A stretch of DNA of 64,000 nt from an uncultured Ignavibacteria bacterium (GTDB taxonomy: Bacteria > Bacteroidota > Ignavibacteria > Kapaibacteriales > Kapaibacteriaceae): contig CALMZQ010000003.1 in the NCBI GenBank assembly GCA_937870915.1, forward strand, positions 62,001 through 126,000. The letters run 5' to 3'. The notes below the pieces were generated by a model. It saw only the letters and a list, made by a program, of their open reading frames with translations, had not been told where the DNA came from and searched no databases. Below, piece after piece: positions 37,463 through 46,098 of this stretch. The first letter of the stretch is position 1. Each line of letters opens with the position of its first letter. The position numbers and the translations under genes are program-made.

Positions 37463-37699
37463 ATGGATCCAGTAGCATTCGCATGGCTCTCTGCCGGTCT
37501 CGGCGTGGGCGTTACGGTTTTCGGTGTTGGTACCGGTATCGGCCGTTTGGCTGCAGCCGCTCTCGAAGCATCGAGCCGTCAACCTGAAAATGCAGGCGAC
37601 ATCCGCACAACGATGATCATCGGTGCGGCTCTGATTGAAGGCGTAGCCCTTCTCGCAGGCGTTATCTGTATTCTTCTCGCCGTGAAGAACGCAGGCTAA
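37463..37699 (+). CDS. atpE: F0F1 ATP synthase subunit c
   Basis: The start at 37463 is set by AAGGAGG 7 nt upstream; an in-frame ATG at 37352 lies within atpB and is rejected. The 78-aa protein has two helices joined by a polar loop (ASSRQPENAGD). The ion-carrying glutamate is E59 in AALIEGVALL; the Gln/Ser ligands of sodium-binding c-rings are absent, so proton coupling is likely. Hairpins follow the gene. Confidence 0.95.
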   Translation: MDPVAFAWLSAGLGVGVTVFGVGTGIGRLAAAALEASSRQPENAGDIRTTMIIGAALIEGVALLAGVICILLAVKNAG

Positions 37700-37714
37700 G
37701 CGACGACATTCCAC

Positions 37715-37768
37715 GGCCCCGCATGCCGGGGCCGGTCGTAGATCTCAATAAGTTTGAGACCTACGACC
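37715..37768 (+). promoter_or_regulatory. Two adjacent hairpins after atpE
   Basis: Hairpin 1 is GGCCCCG/CGGGGCC with loop CATGC. Hairpin 2 is GGTCGTAGATCTCAA paired with TTGAGACCTACGACC with one mismatch. No T-run follows, so they may be mRNA-stabilising or attenuating structures rather than terminators. The nearby TCTCGACTCCGCTCGAGA (37780-37797) is a further small hairpin of a type I recall as a dispersed repeat in related genomes. Confidence 0.6.
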
Positions 37769-37850
37769 GATGTGGTTTGTCTCTCGACTCCGCTCGAGAT
37801 GACGAACGCGTCATTCAGTCATTCCGCCATTCCGTAACTGACTCACTGCC

Positions 37851-38345
37851 ATGCCATCATTCTTAGAGATGAATCCGGGTCTAATCATTTGGACCCTCAT
37901 CAACTTCGGCTTCTTTGTTTTCATCATCGCAAAGTTCTTTTACAAGCCGATGCGTCAAGGACTCGAAGCCCGCGAGAATTCTATTGCGGAGGCGATCTCA
38001 AATGCAGACAAGGCTAATGCCGAAGCTCTTTCTATCCTTCGCGAAAGCAAGGAGAAAATCGCCGGTGCACAGCAAGAGATGATGGCCATCGTGCGCGAAG
38101 GTAAGGTCCAAGCTGAAGCCATGGTTCGTAAGGCAGCCGACGAAGCAGAACTTGTGAAGCAACAGAAGCTCGCTGAATCAGCACGCGAAATCGAACGCCA
38201 AAAGGATGATGCCATTAAAGCGCTTCGCACAGAAGTTTCTACGCTCGTTGTTGATGCAACGGAGAAGCTTCTTGGTCGCAATCTCCAAGGAGAAGATCAC
38301 AAGCGGATCGTGGATGGTTATGTGAACGAACTCTCGAAGAACTGA
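37851..38345 (+). CDS. atpF: F0F1 ATP synthase subunit b
   Basis: The 164-aa protein has one N-terminal helix (LIIWTLINFGFFVFIIAKFF) and a long charged coiled-coil of Ala, Glu and Lys, the stator stalk layout. The start ATG 37851 has no clear Shine-Dalgarno; M7 (37869) is an alternative. It follows the hairpin region, 151 nt from atpE. Confidence 0.93.
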   Translation: MPSFLEMNPGLIIWTLINFGFFVFIIAKFFYKPMRQGLEARENSIAEAISNADKANAEALSILRESKEKIAGAQQEMMAIVREGKVQAEAMVRKAADEAELVKQQKLAESAREIERQKDDAIKALRTEVSTLVVDATEKLLGRNLQGEDHKRIVDGYVNELSKN

Positions 38346-38352
38346 GCATACA

Positions 38353-38892
38353 ATGTCAACACTGAAAATTGCCCGCCGTTATGCGAAGGCCATCCTCTCA
38401 ACGGCTGTCGAGGGGAAGATCGCAGACGAAGTAGCAAAGGATATGGAGTATTTCGGTCGCACCGGAGAATCTTCCAAGGATCTGCGTGCTATGCTTCGAA
38501 GCCCCATTATCGATGTAGGCGTAAAGAAACAAGTAGTGCGTGATGTGTTCGCATCAAATCTGAACCCCCTTACACTTGATTTCTTGATGCTGATCCTCGA
38601 TAAGGGTAGGGGGCATCTATGGCGCGAGATTGTAATGGAATACAGAGCCATGCTCGACGATGTGAAGAACATCGAACGGGTGCGTGTGACGTCGGCCGTT
38701 GATCTTGCGGAGCCGGAGCGCACGCAACTGGAAAAGACACTTGCTCTACGACTCAACAAAACCGTTATCGCTACCTACGACGTAGACCCAACCATCCTTG
38801 GTGGGGCCGTGGTGAGAGTTGGCGATGAAGTATTGGACGGCTCTCTTCGGCACCAACTTGGTGTACTGAAGGAGAAGTTGGCCAACGCTTAA
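38353..38892 (+). CDS. atpH: F0F1 ATP synthase subunit delta
   Basis: The 179-aa protein starts with IARRYAKAILSTAVEGK and ends with GGAVVRVGDEVLDGSLRHQLGVLKEKL, the two conserved ends of the delta/OSCP family. It connects F1 to the stator stalk. It lies 7 nt after atpF and 42 nt before atpA. Confidence 0.95.
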   Translation: MSTLKIARRYAKAILSTAVEGKIADEVAKDMEYFGRTGESSKDLRAMLRSPIIDVGVKKQVVRDVFASNLNPLTLDFLMLILDKGRGHLWREIVMEYRAMLDDVKNIERVRVTSAVDLAEPERTQLEKTLALRLNKTVIATYDVDPTILGGAVVRVGDEVLDGSLRHQLGVLKEKLANA

Positions 38893-38934
38893 CCCTCTAC
38901 GTGAACATGAACAAACTCTCAAGGAATCACAACG

Positions 38935-40485
38935 ATGTCTGAAGTACGTCCCGATGAGATCTCTGCGATCCTCCGTCGCCAGCTGACGGGGTTCGAAAAA
39001 GAGACCGACATTTATGAAGTAGGAACCGTCCTCCAGGTGGGCGATGGTGTCGCCCGCATCTACGGCCTCACAAATGTGATGGCTTCGGAGCTCGTTGAGT
39101 TCCCAAATGGTGTGATGGGTATGGTCCTCAACCTCGAAGAAGACAACGTGGGTGTTGTGTTGTTCGGAGAGGACTCCCTGATCAAAGAAGGTGATCAAGC
39201 ACGGCGTACAGGCCGGATCGCATCTGTACCAGTTGGCGAAGGACTCATCGGACGTGTTGTTGATCCACTAGGTAGACCACTCGATGGTAAAGGGCCGATC
39301 AAGGAATCTGCGTTCTATCCGATTGAGCGTAAAGCTCTCGGTGTAATCGATCGCCAACCAGTGACAGAACCGCTTCAAACTGGTATTAAGGCCATTGATG
39401 CACTCATCCCAATTGGTCGTGGCCAACGTGAGTTGATCATCGGAGACCGTCAGACAGGGAAGACCGTTGTTGCTCTTGATGCGATCATCAATCAGCGCTT
39501 TACTCACACGAAGGAAGCTGCCGAACAAGGCATCAAGCCAGTCTACTGCTTCTACGTCGCCATTGGCCAGAAGGGCTCAACAGTAGCGAACGTTGTGGCA
39601 ACACTCGAGAAGTATGGGGCCATGGCCTACACAACTGTGGTCTGTGCAACTGCGTCCGATCCAGCTCCATTGCAGTTTATCGCTCCGTATAGCGGTTGCT
39701 CGATGGGTGAGTACTTCCGTGACTCAGGTCGTCATGCTCTCGTCGTGTATGATGATCTTTCTAAGCAAGCGGCATCCTATCGTCAAGTTTCGCTGCTCCT
39801 TCGCCGTCCACCAGGACGTGAAGCGTACCCAGGCGACGTGTTCTATCTCCACTCGCGTCTTCTGGAGCGTGCTGCAAAACTCAGTGACGCTCTCGGCGGC
39901 GGCTCACTTACGGCCCTGCCTGTGATCGAAACGCAAGCGGGTGACGTGTCTGCATATATCCCAACAAACGTGATCTCGATCACAGATGGTCAGATCTACC
40001 TCGAACCAAACCTCTTCAATGCAGGTGTACGCCCGGCTCTTAACGTGGGTATCTCTGTATCTCGTGTGGGTGGTAATGCTCAGATCAAGGCAATGAAGAA
40101 AGTTGCCGGACCGCTCAAGCTCGACCTTGCACAATTCCGTGCACTTGAGGCATTCGCACGATTCGGTTCGGACCTCGACAAGACAACTCTTCAGCAACTT
40201 CGTCGTGGTGCACGCCTGCTCGAAGTGATGAAGCAGCCTCAATATTCGCCGGTACCGGTTGAGGACCAGATCGTTGTGATCTATGCAGCCTCGAGTGGAT
40301 TTATGGATGAGCTTCCTGTGGAGAGCATCAAGAAGTATGAAACAGAACTCCTCGAGTTCGTCCATGCTGGGCATGCGGATATTATTGAAGGTCTCCGTGT
40401 GAAAAAGGCGCTTACAGATGAGATCGTGGCAAATCTTAATGCGACACTGAAGAGCTTCACAGAGCGCTTCGCGTCGGCACTTTAA
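38935..40485 (+). CDS. atpA: F0F1 ATP synthase subunit alpha
   Basis: The 516-aa protein has the P-loop GDRQTGKT (from residue 170), VYDDLSKQA and the C-terminal [12 protein letters not shown]. It is the regulatory nucleotide-binding subunit of F1. AAGGAATC lies just upstream of the start. Confidence 0.98.
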   Translation: MSEVRPDEISAILRRQLTGFEKETDIYEVGTVLQVGDGVARIYGLTNVMASELVEFPNGVMGMVLNLEEDNVGVVLFGEDSLIKEGDQARRTGRIASVPVGEGLIGRVVDPLGRPLDGKGPIKESAFYPIERKALGVIDRQPVTEPLQTGIKAIDALIPIGRGQRELIIGDRQTGKTVVALDAIINQRFTHTKEAAEQGIKPVYCFYVAIGQKGSTVANVVATLEKYGAMAYTTVVCATASDPAPLQFIAPYSGCSMGEYFRDSGRHALVVYDDLSKQAASYRQVSLLLRRPPGREAYPGDVFYLHSRLLERAAKLSDALGGGSLTALPVIETQAGDVSAYIPTNVISITDGQIYLEPNLFNAGVRPALNVGISVSRVGGNAQIKAMKKVAGPLKLDLAQFRALEAFARFGSDLDKTTLQQLRRGARLLEVMKQPQYSPVPVEDQIVVIYAASSGFMDELPVESIKKYETELLEFVHAGHADIIEGLRVKKALTDEIVANLNATLKSFTERFASAL

Positions 40486-40500
40486 GACAAGGTTCACACG

Positions 40501-41460
40501 ATGATCGTCCTCACAGGCGGCGCGGGCTTCATTGGAAGCTGCTTCCTTGCGTCGCTCAATGCCGCAGGACGCGGGGACGTGTTGATCGTGGACACTTTGG
40601 GAACCGGAGACAAGTGGAAGAATCTTGTAGATCGGACGTTCATTGGCATAGTTGGCAAGGAAGAATTCAGGGATATGATGGCCGTTGGTGACGTTGAGGA
40701 CGTTGAAGCTGTTGTACATATGGGTGCCTGCTCATCCACTACGGAGCTGGATGCTGATTACCTGTACGACAACAACTACCTCTACAGCATCGATGTTGCT
40801 GAATTCGCGATCGAACGTGGGGCACGTTTTATCTACGCCAGCAGTGCGGCAACGTACGGCAGTGGCACACGAGGATATGCAGACACGTCAACGGATCTGC
40901 GTCCATTGAATATGTATGGGTATTCCAAGCATTTGTTCGACCGCTGGATCAGGGACCAAAACCTCACGGAGTCTTGTGTTGGTCTGAAGTTCTTCAATGT
41001 GTTCGGCCCGAATGAATACCACAAGGGTGGTATGTCCAGCATGGTATTCAAGGCCGTATCCCAGATCCAAGCATCCGGGAGTGTGAGCCTGTTCAAGAGT
41101 GTAGATCCCACATTTGAAGACGGCGGACAGATGCGAGACTTTGTCTACGTGAAAGATGTCTGCAAGGTGATGATGACGCTTCTGGAACGGCCTGACGTGA
41201 ATGGAATCATGAACCTTGGAACCGGTGTAGCACGAACATGGAATGACCTCATGGCAGCAGTGTTCACCGCCATGGGTCGAGAACCGAACATCGTGTATAC
41301 GGATATGCCGTTAGATCTCGCGAAGCAGTACCAAAACTTTACGCTGGCCGATATGTCCACCATGCAGCGCTTGTTGCCTGATGTACACTTTGGTTCTCTA
41401 GAATCGACCGTTGCCGACTACGTCCAAGAGCATTTGCTCAAGGACTGGCCGTATTTGTGA
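40501..41460 (+). CDS. hldD: ADP-L-glycero-D-manno-heptose-6-epimerase
   Basis: The 319-aa protein has the Rossmann motif LTGGAGFIGS, the conserved SSAATYGSG and the catalytic YGYSKHLFD, matching HldD (RfaD). It makes the heptose for LPS core, so the organism probably has heptose-containing LPS. It is placed between atpA and atpG on the same strand, 15 nt after atpA with AAGG upstream, and is thus an insertion in the F1 gene order. Confidence 0.9.
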   Translation: MIVLTGGAGFIGSCFLASLNAAGRGDVLIVDTLGTGDKWKNLVDRTFIGIVGKEEFRDMMAVGDVEDVEAVVHMGACSSTTELDADYLYDNNYLYSIDVAEFAIERGARFIYASSAATYGSGTRGYADTSTDLRPLNMYGYSKHLFDRWIRDQNLTESCVGLKFFNVFGPNEYHKGGMSSMVFKAVSQIQASGSVSLFKSVDPTFEDGGQMRDFVYVKDVCKVMMTLLERPDVNGIMNLGTGVARTWNDLMAAVFTAMGREPNIVYTDMPLDLAKQYQNFTLADMSTMQRLLPDVHFGSLESTVADYVQEHLLKDWPYL

Positions 41461-41489
41461 AAATCAACTGACCAGAACGGAAAAGACGG

Positions 41490-42371
41490 ATGGCAACCCT
41501 ACGTGAAACACGCGACCGGATAACTTCGGTCAAGAATACATCGAAGATCACCCAAGCCATGAGCATGGTTGCAACGGCAAAGTTGCGTCGTGCTCAAGAT
41601 GCGATCATTGCCGCTCGCCCCTTTGCAAAACAGGTGCAGAAGATCCTCGGAAATCTCTCTTCCGCTGATACGGAGTTCGTTCACCCGTTCTTCGAAACGC
41701 GCAAGACCGTGTCTTCAATCGCGATCATCGTAATCTCGTCTGACCGCGGCCTTTGTGGAGCGTTTAACACAAACCTCTTGCGTGCCGCTGGAATTCGCAT
41801 GGCGGAGTTACGGAGAGAGTATCCTCAGGCCTCAATCCAGTTGATCCCTGTTGGAAAGCGAGCAGTAAACTCTGCCCGCAAAGGTCACGACGAGGTTGTT
41901 CGTGAATTCAACGACGTGTTCTCAAAACTTGATTACAGCACTGCAGTTGACATTGCAGAACTCGTTTCCGACTCATTCCTTGCACAACGATTTGACCAAG
42001 TGGAACTCATGTCGAATGAGTTTGTAACGGTCATGCGTCAGGAAGTGCGTAGAATGCAACTGCTTCCCATAATCCCCGATGTAAAGCAGGAGAAGTCGCA
42101 ACACAACGTTGAGTACATCTTTGAGCCCACGCGAGCAGAGATCTTAGACACGTTGCTACCGATGTACATCAAGCTTCAAGTGTGGAGATCACTTCTCGAC
42201 TCGAATGCTGCTGAGCATGCCGCACGAAGGATGGCCATGGAGAATGCAACAACAAATGCGCGGGACCTGATCAAGTCTCTCCAACTCATTTACAACCGAG
42301 AACGCCAAGCAGCGATCACCAAGGAAATGTTGGAGATCGTGGGTGGTGCCGAGGCACTATCCGGCAACTGA
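41490..42371 (+). CDS. atpG: F0F1 ATP synthase subunit gamma
   Basis: The 293-aa protein begins MATLRETRDRITSVKNTSKI and has SSDRGLCGAFN and the C-terminal RMAMENATTNARDLI ... YNRERQAAITKEMLEIVGGAEAL, all typical of AtpG. It is the rotor shaft. atpD and atpC are not next to it; they must be elsewhere in the genome, as is common in this bacterial group. Confidence 0.97.
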   Translation: MATLRETRDRITSVKNTSKITQAMSMVATAKLRRAQDAIIAARPFAKQVQKILGNLSSADTEFVHPFFETRKTVSSIAIIVISSDRGLCGAFNTNLLRAAGIRMAELRREYPQASIQLIPVGKRAVNSARKGHDEVVREFNDVFSKLDYSTAVDIAELVSDSFLAQRFDQVELMSNEFVTVMRQEVRRMQLLPIIPDVKQEKSQHNVEYIFEPTRAEILDTLLPMYIKLQVWRSLLDSNAAEHAARRMAMENATTNARDLIKSLQLIYNRERQAAITKEMLEIVGGAEALSGN

Positions 42372-42384
42372 TACATACGTTGCA

Positions 42385-42888
42385 ATGAACGAGCGCCCGC
42401 CGATCTTCTCCCTGCGTGGTCTCATCCTCGCCATCATAATGGTGGTGATTCTCACGGTATTGATCACAGCCGAATTCAACGGCTTCAATACGTATGCCAC
42501 AGCATACGACGCCCGAATTGGCCTCTATGGGGATAAGCTGGACTCCTTGAACAAGATCCGATCGTGGAAGGATCGTCTCTTCATGCGCCATGTTGCCAAT
42601 GTGGAGATACCTAACTATATCGTGAGTCATCTTCGTCCTACCGATGTAGTGCTACTGCCTTCAATGAGCTATGCAACCCGGTACATGCAGACAAATGCTA
42701 TATGGACCGACCCACGGATCTTTGCGTGGATGGTTGGCTTCCACCCAGTTGTAGCATGGACAGACACTACTCGTCGATCCACTGCCAATGCATTCGTTGT
42801 GCTCACGGGCAACCAGATCTGGATCACTCGTAGAGGAGGGAATACAAATATTGACTCTCTCCTAGTCGAATACGGGAGGGGGCAATAA
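42385..42888 (+). CDS. Single-span membrane protein (hypothetical)
   Basis: The 167-aa product is started at ATG 42385; a GTG at 42343 would overlap atpG by 29 nt but has GGAG upstream, so it cannot be excluded. One hydrophobic helix (LILAIIMVVILTVLI) is followed by a soluble domain with YIVSHLRPTDVVLLPSMSY. Its stop overlaps the next start by one base, so the two are coupled. No family is recognised. Confidence 0.5.
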   Translation: MNERPPIFSLRGLILAIIMVVILTVLITAEFNGFNTYATAYDARIGLYGDKLDSLNKIRSWKDRLFMRHVANVEIPNYIVSHLRPTDVVLLPSMSYATRYMQTNAIWTDPRIFAWMVGFHPVVAWTDTTRRSTANAFVVLTGNQIWITRRGGNTNIDSLLVEYGRGQ

Positions 42889-44261
42889 TGAACGTTGGTA
42901 TCCCGTTGATCATGATGATCGGCTTGCAGTGGATTGCAGGCTTTGCAACTATGGGTGCACTCCGGATCGAAATGCCTCGGTCGCAATCCGTTCCATTGGC
43001 ATTACTGGCGGGAATGTTTCTTCACACGTTTGCATTCTTCGGTTGTGAGCTACTGAACATTCCATTGTCGATGGGTACGCTGTTGATCTCGGGCACCTTG
43101 GTTGCTGTACTTCCTCATGTTTGGTGGAAGAATGTATCGGCATTCTACGGTAGGCTCCTCTCTCGTCCAACGTGGACATTTACGATTTACGACATGATCG
43201 CGTTGGGTGTTGCCCTCTATGTCGCCTTTATTGCAACATGGGCTGCATGGTATTGGCCCGTTACTCCATTTGATGCAATGGCAGGAATCGACCTCGTGGC
43301 ACGGCAGACCGTTGATGAGGGGACCATTGTCAATCGTGTTTTCACAGATCCATCCTTAGTTGGCCACCTATCCAACCAGCCCTTCTACGCCCCCTTCGCG
43401 ATGTTGCTGCAGGTGATGTACAGACTTGTTGGATTTACGTATGGTCAGCTCTGGGTGCCCATCGTAGCCATTGCTCTTGCATGGTATCTCTGGTCTGTAT
43501 TGCGTGAGTTGATACATCCCTTTATCGCGGATATACTGTGGATCTGCTATATCCTAACACCGGAGATGTTGGGGTATTCGTACCTCGTGCAGACTGATCA
43601 CATCAATGCTGCGTTCTTTGCAATAGGCGCAATCCTTGTGTGGCAGGCAATTGCTCGTGATCAGAAGGCTTATCTGTGGTTGTCGGTGATCATGTTGAGT
43701 GGTGCATGTTGGTCTCGCTCAGAGTCCATTCTCCTTGTTACCATAGGTGTTGCTGCCTCACTGATTTTTATCACACGCGCTTGGTCATGGCGAACGGCAA
43801 TCGTATATGCTGGCGTTGCAGGCATTGCATCACTTGTGACATTTGGTCTGTGGCATGTGCTCTTTTTCAATGCCTATCTCCCGGTTCATCCGTCTACAGC
43901 TGATCAGATCATTGGATTTGATCTTGCTCGTTTTGTTCAGGTCATAAGCGATACGATTACGAATGTTGTCGCTGATAAGGGGCTATGGGCGGGCTCGTTC
44001 CTATTGTTGGCAACGATCGTTGTCGTGAATGCAATTGTAACGAGGAAGGCAGCCCCTACGATGCCGTTGGTGTGGATCGGTGTTGTGTTCCTGGGATTGT
44101 GGATCGTTGGAACAACGTTCAGTGCGGCCATTGTTGAGCAGACGCTACGCCGTGGACTCTTTAAAGTGATACCGCTGATCTTCGTGTATGTTGCAGCAAC
44201 AGAACTACTTCAGCGTGCTTCACGCAGCCTGACGCAGTGGGAGGCAGGACGTACGTCCTGA
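42888..44261 (+). CDS. Polytopic membrane protein, GT-C-like glycosyltransferase candidate
   Basis: The 457-aa protein has ~11 hydrophobic segments. The first large loop (WYWPVTPFDAMAGIDLVARQ, then VDEGTIVNRVFTDP) holds acidic residues in the place where GT-C enzymes carry their catalytic DxD/ED pair, and the tail is amphipathic. Such proteins commonly transfer lipid-linked sugars. The call is only by fold pattern. It is translationally coupled to the preceding small membrane protein. Confidence 0.5.
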   Translation: MNVGIPLIMMIGLQWIAGFATMGALRIEMPRSQSVPLALLAGMFLHTFAFFGCELLNIPLSMGTLLISGTLVAVLPHVWWKNVSAFYGRLLSRPTWTFTIYDMIALGVALYVAFIATWAAWYWPVTPFDAMAGIDLVARQTVDEGTIVNRVFTDPSLVGHLSNQPFYAPFAMLLQVMYRLVGFTYGQLWVPIVAIALAWYLWSVLRELIHPFIADILWICYILTPEMLGYSYLVQTDHINAAFFAIGAILVWQAIARDQKAYLWLSVIMLSGACWSRSESILLVTIGVAASLIFITRAWSWRTAIVYAGVAGIASLVTFGLWHVLFFNAYLPVHPSTADQIIGFDLARFVQVISDTITNVVADKGLWAGSFLLLATIVVVNAIVTRKAAPTMPLVWIGVVFLGLWIVGTTFSAAIVEQTLRRGLFKVIPLIFVYVAATELLQRASRSLTQWEAGRTS

Positions 44262-44267
44262 CACATC

Positions 44268-45110
44268 ATGCCAAAGATCCTCGTTATTCTCCTTGCTTCG
44301 ATCGGCACAATCGTGTTCTTGGTGTCGATAAGTGCACTTGTGTCTCGCATCTTCGTTGCGCGTGCAATCAGAAAACTTATTAACTCTGTAGGCAAGGAGC
44401 CCCTTCCTCACTTCTCGTCGGAACTTGCTCGCAGGCTACCGGAGCCGGTGAGGAGATATCTGCATTATGCATTGAAGGAAGGCCAGCCGAATATTCGATA
44501 TGCGGTATTGCAACAGACAGCGAGATTCAGACATCGTCCAGGCAGCCCGTGGTTCACAGTGAAGGCCAAAGAAGTGTTGTCGGGAATGGAACCGGGTTTT
44601 GTATGGGACGCTGTGCTGAAGCATCATACTGTATGGTGGCGCACCGCAAAACTCAGTTACATGAACGGGACTGGACACGGGCATCTTAAGCTCTTCGGTG
44701 CACTCACGCTTCAAGAGTATGAAGGGCCGGAGACGGACACCTCGATGTTGTTCCGATTCCTTAGTGAGCTTGTTTGGTTGCCAACCGGACTGTTGCCTAC
44801 AAACACCTTGCGGTGGGAAGCTATCGACGATTCAACAGCACGGGCTGTGATCATCGATGGAGACACCCAGGTGCAGGCAACGTTTCACGTGAACGAGATA
44901 GGCGAAGTAGATCGCATTGTTACCGGCGATAAATATCGCGATCATAAGAGTGGCTTTGAGCAGGCTACATTTACGCTGCATTGCCGCAACTATCGCGAGA
45001 TTGAAGGCGTGATGATTCCAACGGAGGTAGACTTCGTATGGAATCTTGAATCCGGAGATTTTGACTACGGTCAGTTTAGCATCACAGATATCACGTTCTA
45101 CTACGAGTGA
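44268..45110 (+). CDS. DUF6544/DUF6920-like protein
   Basis: The 280-aa protein has one N-terminal helix (ILVILLASIGTIVFLVSISALV) and a domain with LPEPVRRYLHYALKEGQ, then GPETDTSMLFRFLSELVWLPTGLL and a WEAIDD element, the order typical of the DUF6544-type family (LPEPVRRYL motif). Its role is unknown. It converges on the synthase gene and overlaps its end by 10 nt. Confidence 0.6.
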   Translation: MPKILVILLASIGTIVFLVSISALVSRIFVARAIRKLINSVGKEPLPHFSSELARRLPEPVRRYLHYALKEGQPNIRYAVLQQTARFRHRPGSPWFTVKAKEVLSGMEPGFVWDAVLKHHTVWWRTAKLSYMNGTGHGHLKLFGALTLQEYEGPETDTSMLFRFLSELVWLPTGLLPTNTLRWEAIDDSTARAVIIDGDTQVQATFHVNEIGEVDRIVTGDKYRDHKSGFEQATFTLHCRNYREIEGVMIPTEVDFVWNLESGDFDYGQFSITDITFYYE

Positions 45111-46081
45111 ACGTGTGGTAGCCTGCGTGATTCAAGATAGGCGGATGGTATAGCCAATAACTTTTCGAGAGTTGATGTGCTTGCTCTTCGTAGGAATACG
45201 TTGTAGTCCATGGACTCCACAACACGAAGGATGCGACGGTAGTTTCTGCTCATGAGCATCACAGTGATGCGGCTATCTCTGGACAACATCGCGATGCCGG
45301 GTTCTGCTGCATCGTAATATTCATGTGCACGATCTACGTAGCTGCGAAGAAGGGATCGAACATTGGGTGTGAATCGATGGGAGAGAATGTCCTCTTCGCT
45401 CACATCGTATCGGTCCAGATCCTCTTGAGGAAGATAAATGCGCCCCCTATTTGCATCCTCACCAACATCTCGAATGATGTTCGTTAACTGCATAGCGATG
45501 CCTAGGTCCACTGCTCGAGGGAGTGCGGTCTCACATGAGTATCCGAAGATCTCGGATGTCATGAGCCCAACAACAGAGGCCACCTTGTAGCAGTAGGTCC
45601 ATAGATCATCGAAGGATTCAAACCGTGTGACTGATGTATCCATCAAGACCCCTTCGATCAACTCGTTGGGTAGGTTGCGTGGGATGTGATGCCTACTAAG
45701 AGTGTCTTCCCATGCAAGAAGTATCGCTGCACGGTCTGATGTATCCGAAGATTGTTTGGCTGCGTCTGAAGTGTTGACAGAAGACACAATCCTTTCAGAG
45801 CTATAGATGTTATCGAGATCAATTCTCCACTGAGAGACGAGCCGAACGGCATCGTCTCGCGTCACGTTTCCCTGCTCCATCGCCACATCTATAAGGTCAT
45901 CTACGTATCTGCAGAACGCATACACAGCATAACATGCGTTTCGTTTATCGCGTGGAATGAACCTGGATGCGAAATAGAAGGTTTTCGCATGGATGTACGT
46001 TATCCTGCGGCAGACTCTATACGCATCTGATATGTCGATCAATGTCGAGTTCACGCGGCGAACATTCCCTAGCTTTGACAT
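45101..46081 (-). CDS. Phytoene/squalene synthase-family protein
   Basis: The 326-aa protein has both aspartate-rich motifs: AFCRYVDDLIDV (first) and NIIRDVGEDANRGRIYLP (second), flanking SRFIPRDKRNACYAVYAFCR. It condenses two prenyl diphosphates, as in carotenoid or squalene/hopanoid synthesis; the product is not known. The start at 46081 is only 17 nt from the divergent radA start at 46099 and has no Shine-Dalgarno. Confidence 0.85.
   Translation of the reverse strand: MSKLGNVRRVNSTLIDISDAYRVCRRITYIHAKTFYFASRFIPRDKRNACYAVYAFCRYVDDLIDVAMEQGNVTRDDAVRLVSQWRIDLDNIYSSERIVSSVNTSDAAKQSSDTSDRAAILLAWEDTLSRHHIPRNLPNELIEGVLMDTSVTRFESFDDLWTYCYKVASVVGLMTSEIFGYSCETALPRAVDLGIAMQLTNIIRDVGEDANRGRIYLPQEDLDRYDVSEEDILSHRFTPNVRSLLRSYVDRAHEYYDAAEPGIAMLSRDSRITVMLMSRNYRRILRVVESMDYNVFLRRASTSTLEKLLAIPSAYLESRRLPHVHS
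46070..46077 (+). promoter_or_regulatory. TAGCTTTG -7 box of radA
   Basis: Exact TAnnTTTG match, 21 nt before the radA ATG, overlapping the divergent synthase start codon, so both genes share a tiny regulatory space. Confidence 0.45.
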
Positions 46082-46098
46082 TCACAAAAGAGACACCA

